A DNA stretch of 64,000 nucleotides from Deinococcus sp. QL22. Lineage in GTDB: Bacteria > Deinococcota > Deinococci > Deinococcales > Deinococcaceae. Every line of letters begins with the position of its first letter. The stretch's first letter is position 1. The notes under the pieces are model-generated. The model made no database searches. It was not told the origin of the DNA and saw only the letters and a list, made by a program, of their open reading frames with translations. The stretch spans positions 496,001-560,000 of the forward strand of contig NZ_CP097150.1 in NCBI RefSeq assembly GCF_023370075.1, given 5' to 3'. A program made the translations under genes and the position numbers. Below, one piece after another: positions 52,769 through 61,236 of this stretch.

Positions 52769-53759
52769 ATGTTTGCCCTCGGCTTGGACATCGGAAAAGA
52801 CTCTCTGTACGCACATCTACAGCTCAACGATGACCTGGAAGTGTCACTCCCTGACCTCCCGAACACGCCCACTGGATTCAAGGGCCTGCTGCACTGGGCC
52901 CAACAACACGGTGTGACGCCAACGGAGCTGCACGTGGTGATGGAGGCCACCGGCGTGTACTGGGAGCAGTGCGCGAACTTCCTGTTCAGTGCAGGCTGTA
53001 CCGTCAGCGTGGTGAATCCCACCAGCATCAAATACTTCGCCCGCGCCACACTCAAACGGGGCAAGACCGACCGGATGGACGCGGTGGTGATTGCCCTGTA
53101 TGGCGCCATGATGCGACCGAGCACCTTGGTCACCACCCAGTACAGCGCTGCAGGAACTCAAGCAACTCGTCCGTGAACGCACGGCGTTGTGCGAAACGCT
53201 GACACAGGATCAGAATCGACTGCACGCCTCAGAACGCCGGCAGCATGAAAGCCAGATCGTCGTGGCGTTGCTGAACACGCGCATTGCCCTGCTGAAGCAA
53301 CAGATCGTGGAGCTCGAAACGGCCATCCGCAGCCTCATCCACGCGAATGACGCGTTGCGTGAGCCCTTTGAGTTGCTGACCAGCGTTCCTGGATTCGGCT
53401 TGCTCACGGCAGCATCGGTGTTGGCAGAAACGGAGGGTTTTGCGGTGTTGGAAACCGGCAAGCAAATATCAGCTCATGCTGGCATTGCTCCCTCTCCGTT
53501 TCAGTCGGGTACGAGTGTCCATGGCCGAGGGCGCATTTCAAAAACGGGCAATGCTCACCTGAGACGTTCCGCGTACCTTGCGGCCTGGAGTGTCACGCGA
53601 AACAAAGGGCATTTGGGTGACTTCTATCGTCGTTTACGAGCCCATGGAAAGCCTGCCAAGGTGGCGTTGATCGCGCTTGGTCACAAATTGTTACGGATAG
53701 GACTGGCCGTCGTGAGATCAGGGCAGCCGTTGGGCGAAACGTACGTGAAACCTGCTTAA
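52769..53759 (+). pseudogene. IS110-family recombinase, frameshifted
   Basis: Closely similar to the intact gene at 8125. After GAMMRPS an extra base (GAGCACC against GAAACC) shifts the frame, which stops at 53176. The remainder, from QELKQLVRERTALCETL to YVKPA, is in another frame ending at 53759. Both catalytic halves exist but not in one protein. Confidence 0.9.
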
Positions 53760-53876
53760 CACCACGTGTGGAGTGATTCGTTCTCTGCCTGACACCCGTG
53801 GCAGCAGGCAATCTAGGCGAACGGGCGACCACTGTAGACGCCGTCCAAAAACTACGCTATCTATTCGCGGTAATTT

Positions 53877-54081
53877 GGGCTTATGCTTGATATCGCAGTG
53901 CTTGTTGAAGAGCTCGCAGTAAAGCGGAAATGCGGTTCAGCAGGATCTGAAAAAGTAGTGTGATTCAACGCTCTGACCCTGATCTTTAAGGTCGGTTCCG
54001 CTCTTTGGGCAGCAAGGTTCCTTCATTTCTGCCGTGCTGAGCCACTCAGACATATCGGTGGCTGAGCCCTGGTTCTGGCCC
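53877..54081. other. Non-coding stretch after the IS982 unit
   Basis: No supported gene was seen in this interval. Confidence 0.35.
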
Positions 54082-54414
54082 TCATTCCGTGAAGATCTGA
54101 CGCAACTGCGCCTGCACCCTCGCCGGGAGACTCTGACGCTAGGCCATGCGGAAGGGAAGGGCTGGACACGGATCATGCACAGGCCGGAACGTGACTCCAG
54201 AATGAGCGAGAGCCGTCAGGGAACGGACGATCAAAAACAGGCCCTCCTGCTCAGCGACGAGGCGCATCACGCCCGCGAACGAGTACATCCGCGCGCCGGT
54301 GTTGATGACCTGTCGGGGTTGAACGCCTGTTTGGGTGAACATGCCTTGCCAGTGGTCATACAAGCCTGGGTTACTCTCGCGCGAGTTGAGCAGGAGGGCC
54401 TGACCCTTCAGAGC
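54082..54414 (-). pseudogene. LysR-family regulator, C-terminal fragment
   Basis: The minus strand encodes KGQALLLNSRESNPGLYDHW, TGVQPRQVINTGARMYSFAG, VAEQEGLFLIVRS and ALAHSGVTFRPVHDP, then a TAG and RQSLPARVQAQLRQIFTE. This is the second lobe of a LysR ligand-binding domain, including the final helix. The DNA-binding half is missing and a stop interrupts the end. Confidence 0.75.
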
Positions 54415-54565
54415 CTAGAAGGGAACCCGATCCAATGAAGCCAGGGGGCGAGCCAGAACCCCTCCATCCAGAGCCGCCGCTGCTGGATGGAGGGGCAGCG
54501 AACCTGTGGTGCGACAAAAAACCCCACGTCCAAACTGCCCGTCGAGCGTCCAGCCAGTCGAGAGT
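54415..54565. other. Spacer between LysR fragment and flavohemoglobin
   Basis: No supported gene was seen in this interval. Confidence 0.35.
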
Positions 54566-55807
54566 TTAGCCGTTTCCAGAGGGCACAGCGAACCCTTGTG
54601 ATGGACCGAAGGTTTCGGTAAATCGGCGCTCCGCAGGGACACCTAGATCGTCAAGGAGGCCTTCTACAGCGCCAGCAAAGCCGCTCGGTCCGCAATAATA
54701 GTACTCAGCTTCTCCATCGGGGAGCAGAGGTTGTAAGGCGCTCAGATTCAGCAGACCACCCTCATCATGGTGGACGCCTGCTTGGTCATCAGGCGCCACC
54801 TGCGCGTAGTACACCTGTTTTTGAAGCTGCGGGTGAATGCGGGTCAGGGTGTTGATGTGATCACGGAACGCGTGGACTTCACGGTTCATAGCGGCGTGAA
54901 CAAACAGCACAGGTCGGGCAGAGCCACTGGCAACTAGGGTGTTGACCATGCTGATCATTGGAGTTACGCCGACGCCGCCACTGAGCAATACGACAGGTCG
55001 GGTGCTGTCCTGTAGGACGAAATCGCCGGCAGGCATGTGAACCAGAGCGGTGTCTCCAACATTCAAGGCGTCGTGCAGGTGGCTGGAAATCAATCCAGGT
55101 GGCAGTTCAGAGGTGTTGGTTGGAGCACTCTCGCGTTTCACACTGATGCGGTATGTGCGGCCATTCGGGGCATCTGACAGGCTGTACTGCCGGATCTGTT
55201 GGTTGGTTTGCCCAATCGCCTGAAGCTGAACACTGATGTACTGGCCAGGCTGGAAGGGTGGGAGAGGTTGACCATCCTGTGGGGAGAGCTCAAAAGAGGT
55301 GATGACTAGGCTTTCCTGCTTTCGGCCCGTGACGGTAAAAGGCTTGAACCCTTGCCAACCACCGTACTGCGCAGCTCCGGCGTGTTTCATTCCGCCTTCG
55401 ACACCGATCATGATGTCCGCCAGTTGCGCGTAGGCAGCGGCCCAGGCGTCCATGATCTCTGGCGTGGCTGCATCACCGAGGATGGTGCCGATTGCGGCCA
55501 GGAGGTGTTCACCCACGATGGGGTAATGCTCCGGCAAGACCTCGAGACTGACGTGCTTATGAGCAATTCGGTTGACCATGCCGCCGAGCTGATCCAGTTG
55601 GTCGATGTGCGCCGCATACATCAGGATGCTGGCGGCCAGCGTGCTGGCTTGCCGTCCATTCTCCTGATTGACCGGATTGAAGATGTTCCGAAGCTCGGGA
55701 TGGGCTTGGAACAGTGAGGCGTAAAAGACGCGGGTGATGTCGGTGCCGTGAGCTTGCAAGGCAGGGACAGTAGCTTTGATGGTCTGCAGTTGGTCAGGTG
55801 TCAGCAT
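54566..55807 (-). CDS. hmp: Flavohemoglobin, nitric oxide dioxygenase
   Basis: A 413-residue protein that converts NO and O2 to nitrate using NAD(P)H. Residues 1-140 are a globin with Tyr29, Gln53 and proximal His85 (AHKHVSL). Residues 150-260 are the FAD-binding barrel (RQYSLSD), and the last part is the NAD domain (GGVGVTPMISMV). ATG 55807 (MLTPDQLQTI) is the family start, though the frame stays open to 55939. The upstream XRE-cupin gene is 375 bases away on the same strand. Confidence 0.95.
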   Translation of the reverse strand: MLTPDQLQTIKATVPALQAHGTDITRVFYASLFQAHPELRNIFNPVNQENGRQASTLAASILMYAAHIDQLDQLGGMVNRIAHKHVSLEVLPEHYPIVGEHLLAAIGTILGDAATPEIMDAWAAAYAQLADIMIGVEGGMKHAGAAQYGGWQGFKPFTVTGRKQESLVITSFELSPQDGQPLPPFQPGQYISVQLQAIGQTNQQIRQYSLSDAPNGRTYRISVKRESAPTNTSELPPGLISSHLHDALNVGDTALVHMPAGDFVLQDSTRPVVLLSGGVGVTPMISMVNTLVASGSARPVLFVHAAMNREVHAFRDHINTLTRIHPQLQKQVYYAQVAPDDQAGVHHDEGGLLNLSALQPLLPDGEAEYYYCGPSGFAGAVEGLLDDLGVPAERRFTETFGPSQGFAVPSGNG

Positions 55808-55850
55808 AAGTGTCGCATTATTAATACGCTTTTTAAATGTGTATTTGAGG
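55808..55850 (-). promoter_or_regulatory. A/T-rich promoter region of hmp
   Basis: AAATGTGTATTT (55838-55849) is an imperfect palindrome, and TATTAATA lies at about 55820-55827. NsrR, the usual NO-sensing repressor, binds A/T-rich sites of this general style, but no firm match can be claimed. Confidence 0.35.
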
Positions 55851-56182
55851 GCTGTTTGTCCCTCGCCTCCTGTTGTGCCTGGACGAATCTCAAACAGAGC
55901 AACATCAAGCAGCTTTTGCTCTATCTCAAATTCCTTCACATTCCCAAACCCTCAGCTCCGCGGGGTGTGATGAAGGGTCAGCGGCGATTTGACAGCCATC
56001 AGAAGTCCCATGGCTCCGGATCAGCTAAAACGAGATCGCTGGGCCAGGCACAAGAAGAAGTGTTGAAGCCGAGAATCAAGTTGTTCTGCGAGACACCGAG
56101 ATTACCTCACAGAATGACCTACCGAGACCAGCTGAACGCTCTAACTGGCACCAGCGTTCAGCACGCTGGCAAACCCTCATCC
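55851..56182. other. Intergenic region, nothing recognised
   Basis: No supported gene on either strand. Confidence 0.4.
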
Positions 56183-56779
56183 CTAAAGATAACTTTCAAG
56201 CAGTGGACGAGGAGATGAAGTGGCCACCAGAAGCAACTCTGCATCTGTATCTCCTTCAGCGACCAATCGGTGTGGGATGCGTGCATCAAAATGAGCAGCG
56301 TCGCCTTCTCCCAACTGGTGCTGGTCACGGCCAAGGATCAGTTGCAGGCGGCCCCGGATAACGTACAGCCATTCTTCACCATCATGCTGATACAGGTCGC
56401 CGCCTTCACGCTGAAGGGGAACCACCACGCGGATAGGCCGCAGATTAAATTCACCGGTACGTGCAGAAAGTCCAGCATGGAACAGGCCGTTCCCAGGCTT
56501 CAAAGGGGTCTGCCCCCCACGAACCACCACCTGCGGCGTCTGCTCGCCTTCTTGAAACAATGATGCGACACCGACTTGATACGTCTGTGCAATGCTCAAA
56601 AGCGCAGCGATAGAGGGTTGACGTTCGCCAGCTTCTAGCCGTGAAAGATAGGGCTTGGATAACTGAGTCCGTTCTGCCAGCTCTTCCAACGTCCATTCAT
56701 GACTGTCACGTAAGGCTTTCAAACGCTGACTCAAGATGCGCAATTCACTCTCTGGATCGACGTTCTCCACAGGTTTCAC
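56183..56779 (-). CDS. XRE-family regulator with C-terminal cupin domain
   Basis: A 198-residue regulator. Residues 14-68 form an XRE helix-turn-helix (LKALRDSHEWTLEELAERTQ, LSKPYLSRLEAGERQPS), and residues 110-195 a cupin (GEEWLYVIRGRLQLILG, DAAHFDARIPHRL) that senses a small molecule. The start is GTG, six bases from TAATAT. A perfect palindrome, GTTGCCT-TTG-AGGCAAC, covers its -35 element, and the same palindrome covers the -35 of the gcvP operon. It probably represses itself and glycine decarboxylase. Such regulators often respond to amines or amino acids. Confidence 0.9.
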   Translation of the reverse strand: MKPVENVDPESELRILSQRLKALRDSHEWTLEELAERTQLSKPYLSRLEAGERQPSIAALLSIAQTYQVGVASLFQEGEQTPQVVVRGGQTPLKPGNGLFHAGLSARTGEFNLRPIRVVVPLQREGGDLYQHDGEEWLYVIRGRLQLILGRDQHQLGEGDAAHFDARIPHRLVAEGDTDAELLLVATSSPRPLLESYL

Positions 56780-56785
56780 TCCTGC

Positions 56786-56815
56786 ATATTAGGGCTCCGT
56801 TGCCTTTGAGGCAAC
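56786..56815 (-). promoter_or_regulatory. XRE-cupin promoter with palindromic operator
   Basis: On the minus strand TTGCCT (-35), a 17-base spacer, TAATAT (-10), six bases, then GTG. The -35 is embedded in the perfect 7-3-7 palindrome at 56799-56815. Confidence 0.8.
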
Positions 56816-57148
56816 ACTGACTCCTTAACTCCAAACGATGCCATATTCCCTTTCAGGTTATGAAGAGGATCAGGAGATTCATCTGTTACCCTTGACGTCT
56901 ACCGGTCACTTGACCCTGGCTCAGTTCTGGCCCCAGAAAGAACACCCAGACAACGGATGATGTAGAGGAACCATAAGGATCTCACAGGAACGAGTGAAGA
57001 ATAAACCACAGAGGAGAAGCAGTTACTGGAGAGGCCAGAATGATGTTGCGCTCCCAAGCCGGAAGAGGCACAGAGAAGTTAAGCTCGGCAAGAAGTGCCG
57101 CTGATGGCAGTGCGTAGGGCTGTCGCCGAGTATGTTCAAGCAATTCTG
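56816..57148. other. Intergenic region, nothing recognised
   Basis: No supported gene was seen in this interval. Confidence 0.4.
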
Positions 57149-57440
57149 TCAGCTCAAGTGATGTTCGCTGCCCTCAAGGCCGATAATCGATTTTCCCCAG
57201 TGGCGGTCTACGTCGACGAAATTGATGGCGGCAACCAGAACATCAACCAGGCGAGCGGCCGTTCGAGTCAAGCGATCAAAGACCTCTTCGTGGGACGTAT
57301 CGAGAATCTGGGGGCGTGCCAGATCAAGGAGCCGGGCAGCTTCATCGGGAGGAACGGGAACACGGGCTGACCGTTGGGCGTCAGAGTGAACCGTGACAAG
57401 CGCCTGTTTCAAAGTGTTCCCTTCTTTTAGGGGGACGGTT
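57149..57440 (-). pseudogene. GAF-domain protein, N-terminal fragment
   Basis: The minus strand encodes VPPDEAARLLDLARPQILDT, EEVFDRLTRTAARLVDVLVA and AINFVDVDRHWGKSIIGL, the opening of a GAF sensor domain of the type found at the start of diguanylate cyclases and histidine kinases. It ends a few residues later and no effector domain follows. Confidence 0.75.
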
Positions 57441-57510
57441 CGCGTCGTGGAGGATGTCGCTGAGACAAGCTGGGCAGGAGAGCGCACCAGAAAGCATGGT
57501 CAGCCAGTGG

Positions 57511-58950
57511 TTATTTCACGGCCAGTCGTCCGAGGTTCATCAAGACTCGGGGCGGGGTGCGTGCCAACATCTGCCCGGAGGTCGGAACGCTCCTGGCTGC
57601 CTGTGCCACACGGTCAAGCATGGTGTCGAACACCGCGTCCGGCATATTCATGGCCGGCGTCAGGCGAACCACCCGTTTGCTGGACAGCGACAGGTTGGCC
57701 TGCACCCCAAACTCATGCAGGAGCCGCAACCCCAGCACCCCACTCAGCTCACCCACCAATCCGCTCAGCCCAGGCATCCCGCTGAGTGGGAGGACAGGAC
57801 GGAACTGAAGTGCAAATAAACTTCCCGCACCGCGTACAGCTTCGATCAGGTTGGGAGCGGCCTGCTGAATCTCCTGCAGCCGGCCCAAGCCCCGAACGCC
57901 CAGCGCGCGTGAGCGTTCCGTCAGGTTCTCGTCGACCAGCAGTTCCAACGACTTAAGTCCGACAGCCATTGCCAAGGTATTTCCGCCAAACGTGTTGCTG
58001 TGGCGTTTGCTCTGAAAGCCTTGTAACACGTGCTCAAAAATGGCTTTCCGAGCAATGGTGGCGCCGATGGGAACGAGCCCTCCACCCAAGGGTTTGGCGA
58101 GCGTGACGATATCTGGGTTCAGACCGCAGGCCACGGACGCGAACCAGTGACCTGTGCGGCCCAGACCCGTCTGCACCTCATCGGCGATGCTGACGATGCC
58201 GTACGCCTCGCAGACGGCGCCGACGAGCGCCAGAAAACCCTTGGGCGGCACGTGTACGCCGCTTTCGCCCTGCACGGGTTCGAGGATCACCGCGACAATA
58301 TTCCGCGGCCCCAGACGCGTCACCGTTCTGGAAAAGGCATCGCCGTCGCCGTACGGAACGGTTGTGACATCCGCCATCAGCGGACCGAAGGGAGCCTGAT
58401 ACTCCTTGTTAGGTGTCAGCGAGAGGGGCACATGCGTCTTGCCGTGGTATGCGCCGCTGAAATTGATGATGTGGCGGGCCTGCCGGCGGTAAGCCCGCGC
58501 GAACTTGACGGCGGTCTCTACCGCTTCTGCACCGCTGTTGGAGAAAAAGACCCGTGAATCTGCATGTTCTGGAGCGAACCGTGCGAGGAGCGAGACCAAC
58601 GCTGCTTCCAGGGCGCCGCGCCACGCAGAAGCAGCTTGCTGGGGTAGACCGACACTCGCGTCTCGTGCCAACCAGTCCTGCAGGAAGGTGATCAGCGCCG
58701 GGTGACGGTCACCAAACGGTAAGGCAGCGTAGCCGCCAGCATTGATACGCTGAACGCCCTGTTCGTCTTCCAGTTCCCAGGGGGTAATCACACGAAAGGG
58801 CCCAGCAATCCCCAAGGTGCGCAACGTCCGGATCAGGTCTCCATTGCCGTACTGTTCCTCCACCGCCAGAATTTTTGCCGCAGAGACATCACCGTTCAGG
58901 AGATCCCCACTGCGGATCGGCAGATGAAGTGCAAGAGGCATGCTGGTCAT
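57511..58950 (-). CDS. Class III aminotransferase
   Basis: A 479-residue PLP-dependent aminotransferase. PLP lysine Lys286 (TLAKPLGGG), Asp257 (IADEVQTG) and the cofactor-phosphate loop FFSNSGAEAVE are all present. Relatives transaminate ornithine, putrescine, 4-aminobutyrate or other terminal amines. About 50 N-terminal residues precede the fold. Fourth gene of the gcvP operon; its start overlaps the MOSC stop by four bases. Whether it feeds amino groups to glycine metabolism is unknown. Confidence 0.9.
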   Translation of the reverse strand: MTSMPLALHLPIRSGDLLNGDVSAAKILAVEEQYGNGDLIRTLRTLGIAGPFRVITPWELEDEQGVQRINAGGYAALPFGDRHPALITFLQDWLARDASVGLPQQAASAWRGALEAALVSLLARFAPEHADSRVFFSNSGAEAVETAVKFARAYRRQARHIINFSGAYHGKTHVPLSLTPNKEYQAPFGPLMADVTTVPYGDGDAFSRTVTRLGPRNIVAVILEPVQGESGVHVPPKGFLALVGAVCEAYGIVSIADEVQTGLGRTGHWFASVACGLNPDIVTLAKPLGGGLVPIGATIARKAIFEHVLQGFQSKRHSNTFGGNTLAMAVGLKSLELLVDENLTERSRALGVRGLGRLQEIQQAAPNLIEAVRGAGSLFALQFRPVLPLSGMPGLSGLVGELSGVLGLRLLHEFGVQANLSLSSKRVVRLTPAMNMPDAVFDTMLDRVAQAARSVPTSGQMLARTPPRVLMNLGRLAVK

Positions 58951-59642
58951 GACTGCTCCTGCGTTCCCATCAGCCGAGCGGCCGTATCTTCGAGGTGTCC
59001 ACCCAGACGTTTTTTAAAGGTGGCGCGCCAGGAGCGCGACAAGGCTGGCTGGGCGAGCAGCCGCTCGATGGCCGGCCGGTCTTCCTTGTCATGGTGCATC
59101 ACCCGGTTGGCTTCCTCAATGGTGACGGCTCCGGGTGGGCGTTGAACCAGCTTCAGGCGGGTGCCCGCCCGCACGGCTCCGGGCTTGAGGACACGGAAGT
59201 ACCAGCCGGTCAGGCCCGTCTCCTGTACCCAGAGCGTCAATTTCGGCTCGTCATGGCGCGCGGCGAGTTTGAAGCACGGTTGGCGTGGTTGACTGACCTC
59301 TACCAGAGCGCCCCCGACTTTCACGACGTCTCCGATGCAGACCGTTGGCTCGGTCAAGCCGAGGGTGGTGAAGTTCTCTCCGAATGCCGCGGCACCCAGC
59401 GGCCGACCCAGCCGTTCGGTCCAGTACAGGTAGTGCTCGTCTGAATAGACACAGACCGCCTTTTCTGGCCCTCCGTGATATTTTCGGTCGGCTTGACCAT
59501 CTCCCGTAAGTCCTTCTTTGCCTAGCCAGAGAGTCCAGTTCACAGGCGTCTTGACGAACCCGCTCGGCACGGTGCTGTCTCGGTACGGCAACGGGGCGGG
59601 CAGGCCGACGCTCAGCTGCTTAATGCGGGCGCCAGTGATCAT
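58947..59642 (-). CDS. MOSC-domain protein (YiiM-like)
   Basis: A 231-residue protein: beta-rich MOSC core with GEENFTTLGL-type segment (FGENFTTLGLTEPTVCIGD), the conserved Cys in QPRQPCFKLAARH, and a 3-alpha C-terminal extension (IEEANRVMHHDKED). YiiM-like proteins use molybdenum cofactor to reduce N-hydroxylated compounds. It overlaps both neighbours by four bases, so it is translated with gcvPB and the aminotransferase. Confidence 0.9.
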   Translation of the reverse strand: MITGARIKQLSVGLPAPLPYRDSTVPSGFVKTPVNWTLWLGKEGLTGDGQADRKYHGGPEKAVCVYSDEHYLYWTERLGRPLGAAAFGENFTTLGLTEPTVCIGDVVKVGGALVEVSQPRQPCFKLAARHDEPKLTLWVQETGLTGWYFRVLKPGAVRAGTRLKLVQRPPGAVTIEEANRVMHHDKEDRPAIERLLAQPALSRSWRATFKKRLGGHLEDTAARLMGTQEQS

Positions 59643-61102
59643 GGGTTGCGCTCCTGAGCGGCCAAGTCACGGAGCAACGTTCGTGCGGCAGCGGCCTCAT
59701 CAATACGTCCAACGGGCGTCGTCAGCGGCGCACTTTTGACCAACTCAGGCGCATTGTGTGCTTCTTTAATGATCTGCAACAGCGCGTCACACAGCGCGTC
59801 AATGGCCTCTTTGGACTCGGTCTCCACGATCTCGATCAGCAGGGCTTCTTCAACCAGCAGAGGAAAGTAGATGGTGGGGGCATGGAAGCCGTAATCCAGC
59901 AGCCGTTTGGCCAGGTCACGCGCAGTCACGCCGGTTTCCTTTTTGAGGGTTTTGCCGCTGAGGACAAACTCGTGCATGACGCCTTCCGGATACGGTGCGT
60001 CCAGCGCTTCACGCAGCCGTGCAAAAGTGTAGTTGGCGTTTAGAACAGCGGCGCGCGCTGTGTCACGCAGGCCGGCGTCACCGAGGGACAGCAGGTACGC
60101 GAGGGCGCGGACGAGCACGCCGAAATTTCCCTGAAAGGCCTTGACCCGTCCGACCGAGTCCGGGCGATCTTCGTCAAACATGAATTGGTCACCGCGCTTG
60201 ATCACTACGGGCACCGGCAGGTAGCGCTCCAGGGCCGAACTGCACAGAACCGGGCCAGCGCCTGGGCCGCCGCCCCCATGGGGCGTGCTGAAAGTTTTGT
60301 GCAGGTTCAGGTGCATCAGGTCAAACCCCATGCGGCTGACGTCCACGATGCCCACCACAGCGTTGTAATTCGCTCCGTCGAGATACATCAGGCCGCCCGC
60401 CGCGTGGACGCGCGAGCTGATGTCCAGAACCTGAGGTTCAAACAGACCGAGGGTGCTTGGATTGGTCAGCATGAAGGCCAGCACATGTGGGCCCAGGCAC
60501 GTGTCTAAGGTATCCAGGTCAACGCCTCCCCGGGCATCACTGGGAACCGTGACGATCTTGAGCCCGGCCATCCGCGCACTGGCCGGGTTGGTACCGTGGG
60601 CAGAGTCGGGAATCAACACGGTGTCGCGCGCTTCACCACGGTCTCCAGCGTAAGCCCGGGCCATTAGCAGCGCGGTCAGTTCCGCCTGTGCCCCGGCAGC
60701 GGGCTGCAAGCTCACCGCGTCCATGCCCGTCAGGGCACACAGCCGTTGGCCCAGGCTGTACATCACGTTCAGCGCTCCCTGAGCGTCCTCATCCGGCGCT
60801 AGGGGATGCAAGTGGGCAAATCCAGGCAACGCGGCCAGGGCGTCGTTGACTTTGGGGTTGTACTTCATGGTGCATGACCCCAAGGGGTACAGACCGAGGT
60901 CAATGGCATAGTTGCGCTGCGACAGGCGAGTAAAATGCCGAACCACATCGAGCTCAGATACCTCCGGCAGCGGCAAGGAGAGGCGACGTAGGGAGGTCGG
61001 AACTGCTGCGCGCGCAAGTTCGCGGAGCTCTGGACGGTCAGGGAGCCGGACACCGCGGCGTCCAACGGCGCTCTGGAGTGTGATGGGAGGAAAGTCGGTC
61101 AT
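59639..61102 (-). CDS. gcvPB: Glycine dehydrogenase (decarboxylating) subunit 2
   Basis: A 487-residue PLP enzyme subunit of the glycine cleavage P-protein. The PLP lysine is Lys269 in NLHKTFSTPHGGGGPG, and LYPLGSCTMKYNP and PDSAHGTNPASA are family marks. ATG 61102 has AGGAGG upstream; the open frame further left is not family-like. With subunit 1 it forms the heterotetramer that decarboxylates glycine onto lipoyl-GcvH. GcvT and GcvH are not in the window. Confidence 0.95.
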   Translation of the reverse strand: MTDFPPITLQSAVGRRGVRLPDRPELRELARAAVPTSLRRLSLPLPEVSELDVVRHFTRLSQRNYAIDLGLYPLGSCTMKYNPKVNDALAALPGFAHLHPLAPDEDAQGALNVMYSLGQRLCALTGMDAVSLQPAAGAQAELTALLMARAYAGDRGEARDTVLIPDSAHGTNPASARMAGLKIVTVPSDARGGVDLDTLDTCLGPHVLAFMLTNPSTLGLFEPQVLDISSRVHAAGGLMYLDGANYNAVVGIVDVSRMGFDLMHLNLHKTFSTPHGGGGPGAGPVLCSSALERYLPVPVVIKRGDQFMFDEDRPDSVGRVKAFQGNFGVLVRALAYLLSLGDAGLRDTARAAVLNANYTFARLREALDAPYPEGVMHEFVLSGKTLKKETGVTARDLAKRLLDYGFHAPTIYFPLLVEEALLIEIVETESKEAIDALCDALLQIIKEAHNAPELVKSAPLTTPVGRIDEAAAARTLLRDLAAQERNP

Positions 61103-61236
61103 GAGAACCTCCTGATGATCGTGCACCGTGGGGTGCAGTGAGAAAGGCCCGGACCCGCAAGGAAGAACATCCAGGGAGAGTGGGAAGGCGGCGTCCAGGG
61201 GAGAGCGGACATTCAGGGGGAGGTTGGTCTCCGCGC

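Larger units (their letters stand above)
52543..53862 (+). mobile_element. IS110-family element, copy 2, decayed
   Basis: Same element as at 7899-9181, bounded by CT on both sides (52541-52542 and 53861-53862) and inserted at the same position of the IS982 right repeat. It has about 37 extra bases in its tail, a frameshifted recombinase and mutations in two guide segments of the bridge RNA. Confidence 0.87.
50866..53871 (+). mobile_element. IS982 unit, copy 2, with passenger segment and IS110
   Basis: The left end ACCGCGAATAGGGGTTGAC (50866-50884) has a perfect inverted partner split around an IS110 element: GTCAACCCCT at 52533-52542 and ATTCGCGGT at 53863-53871. The 5-base repeat AATTT flanks the whole unit (50861-50865 and 53872-53876). 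An inner right end with two mismatches lies at 51715-51733, directly after the transposase. Between inner and outer ends lies an 800-base passenger with one broken gene. The matching duplication suggests that transposase, passenger and outer end moved together. Confidence 0.82.
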
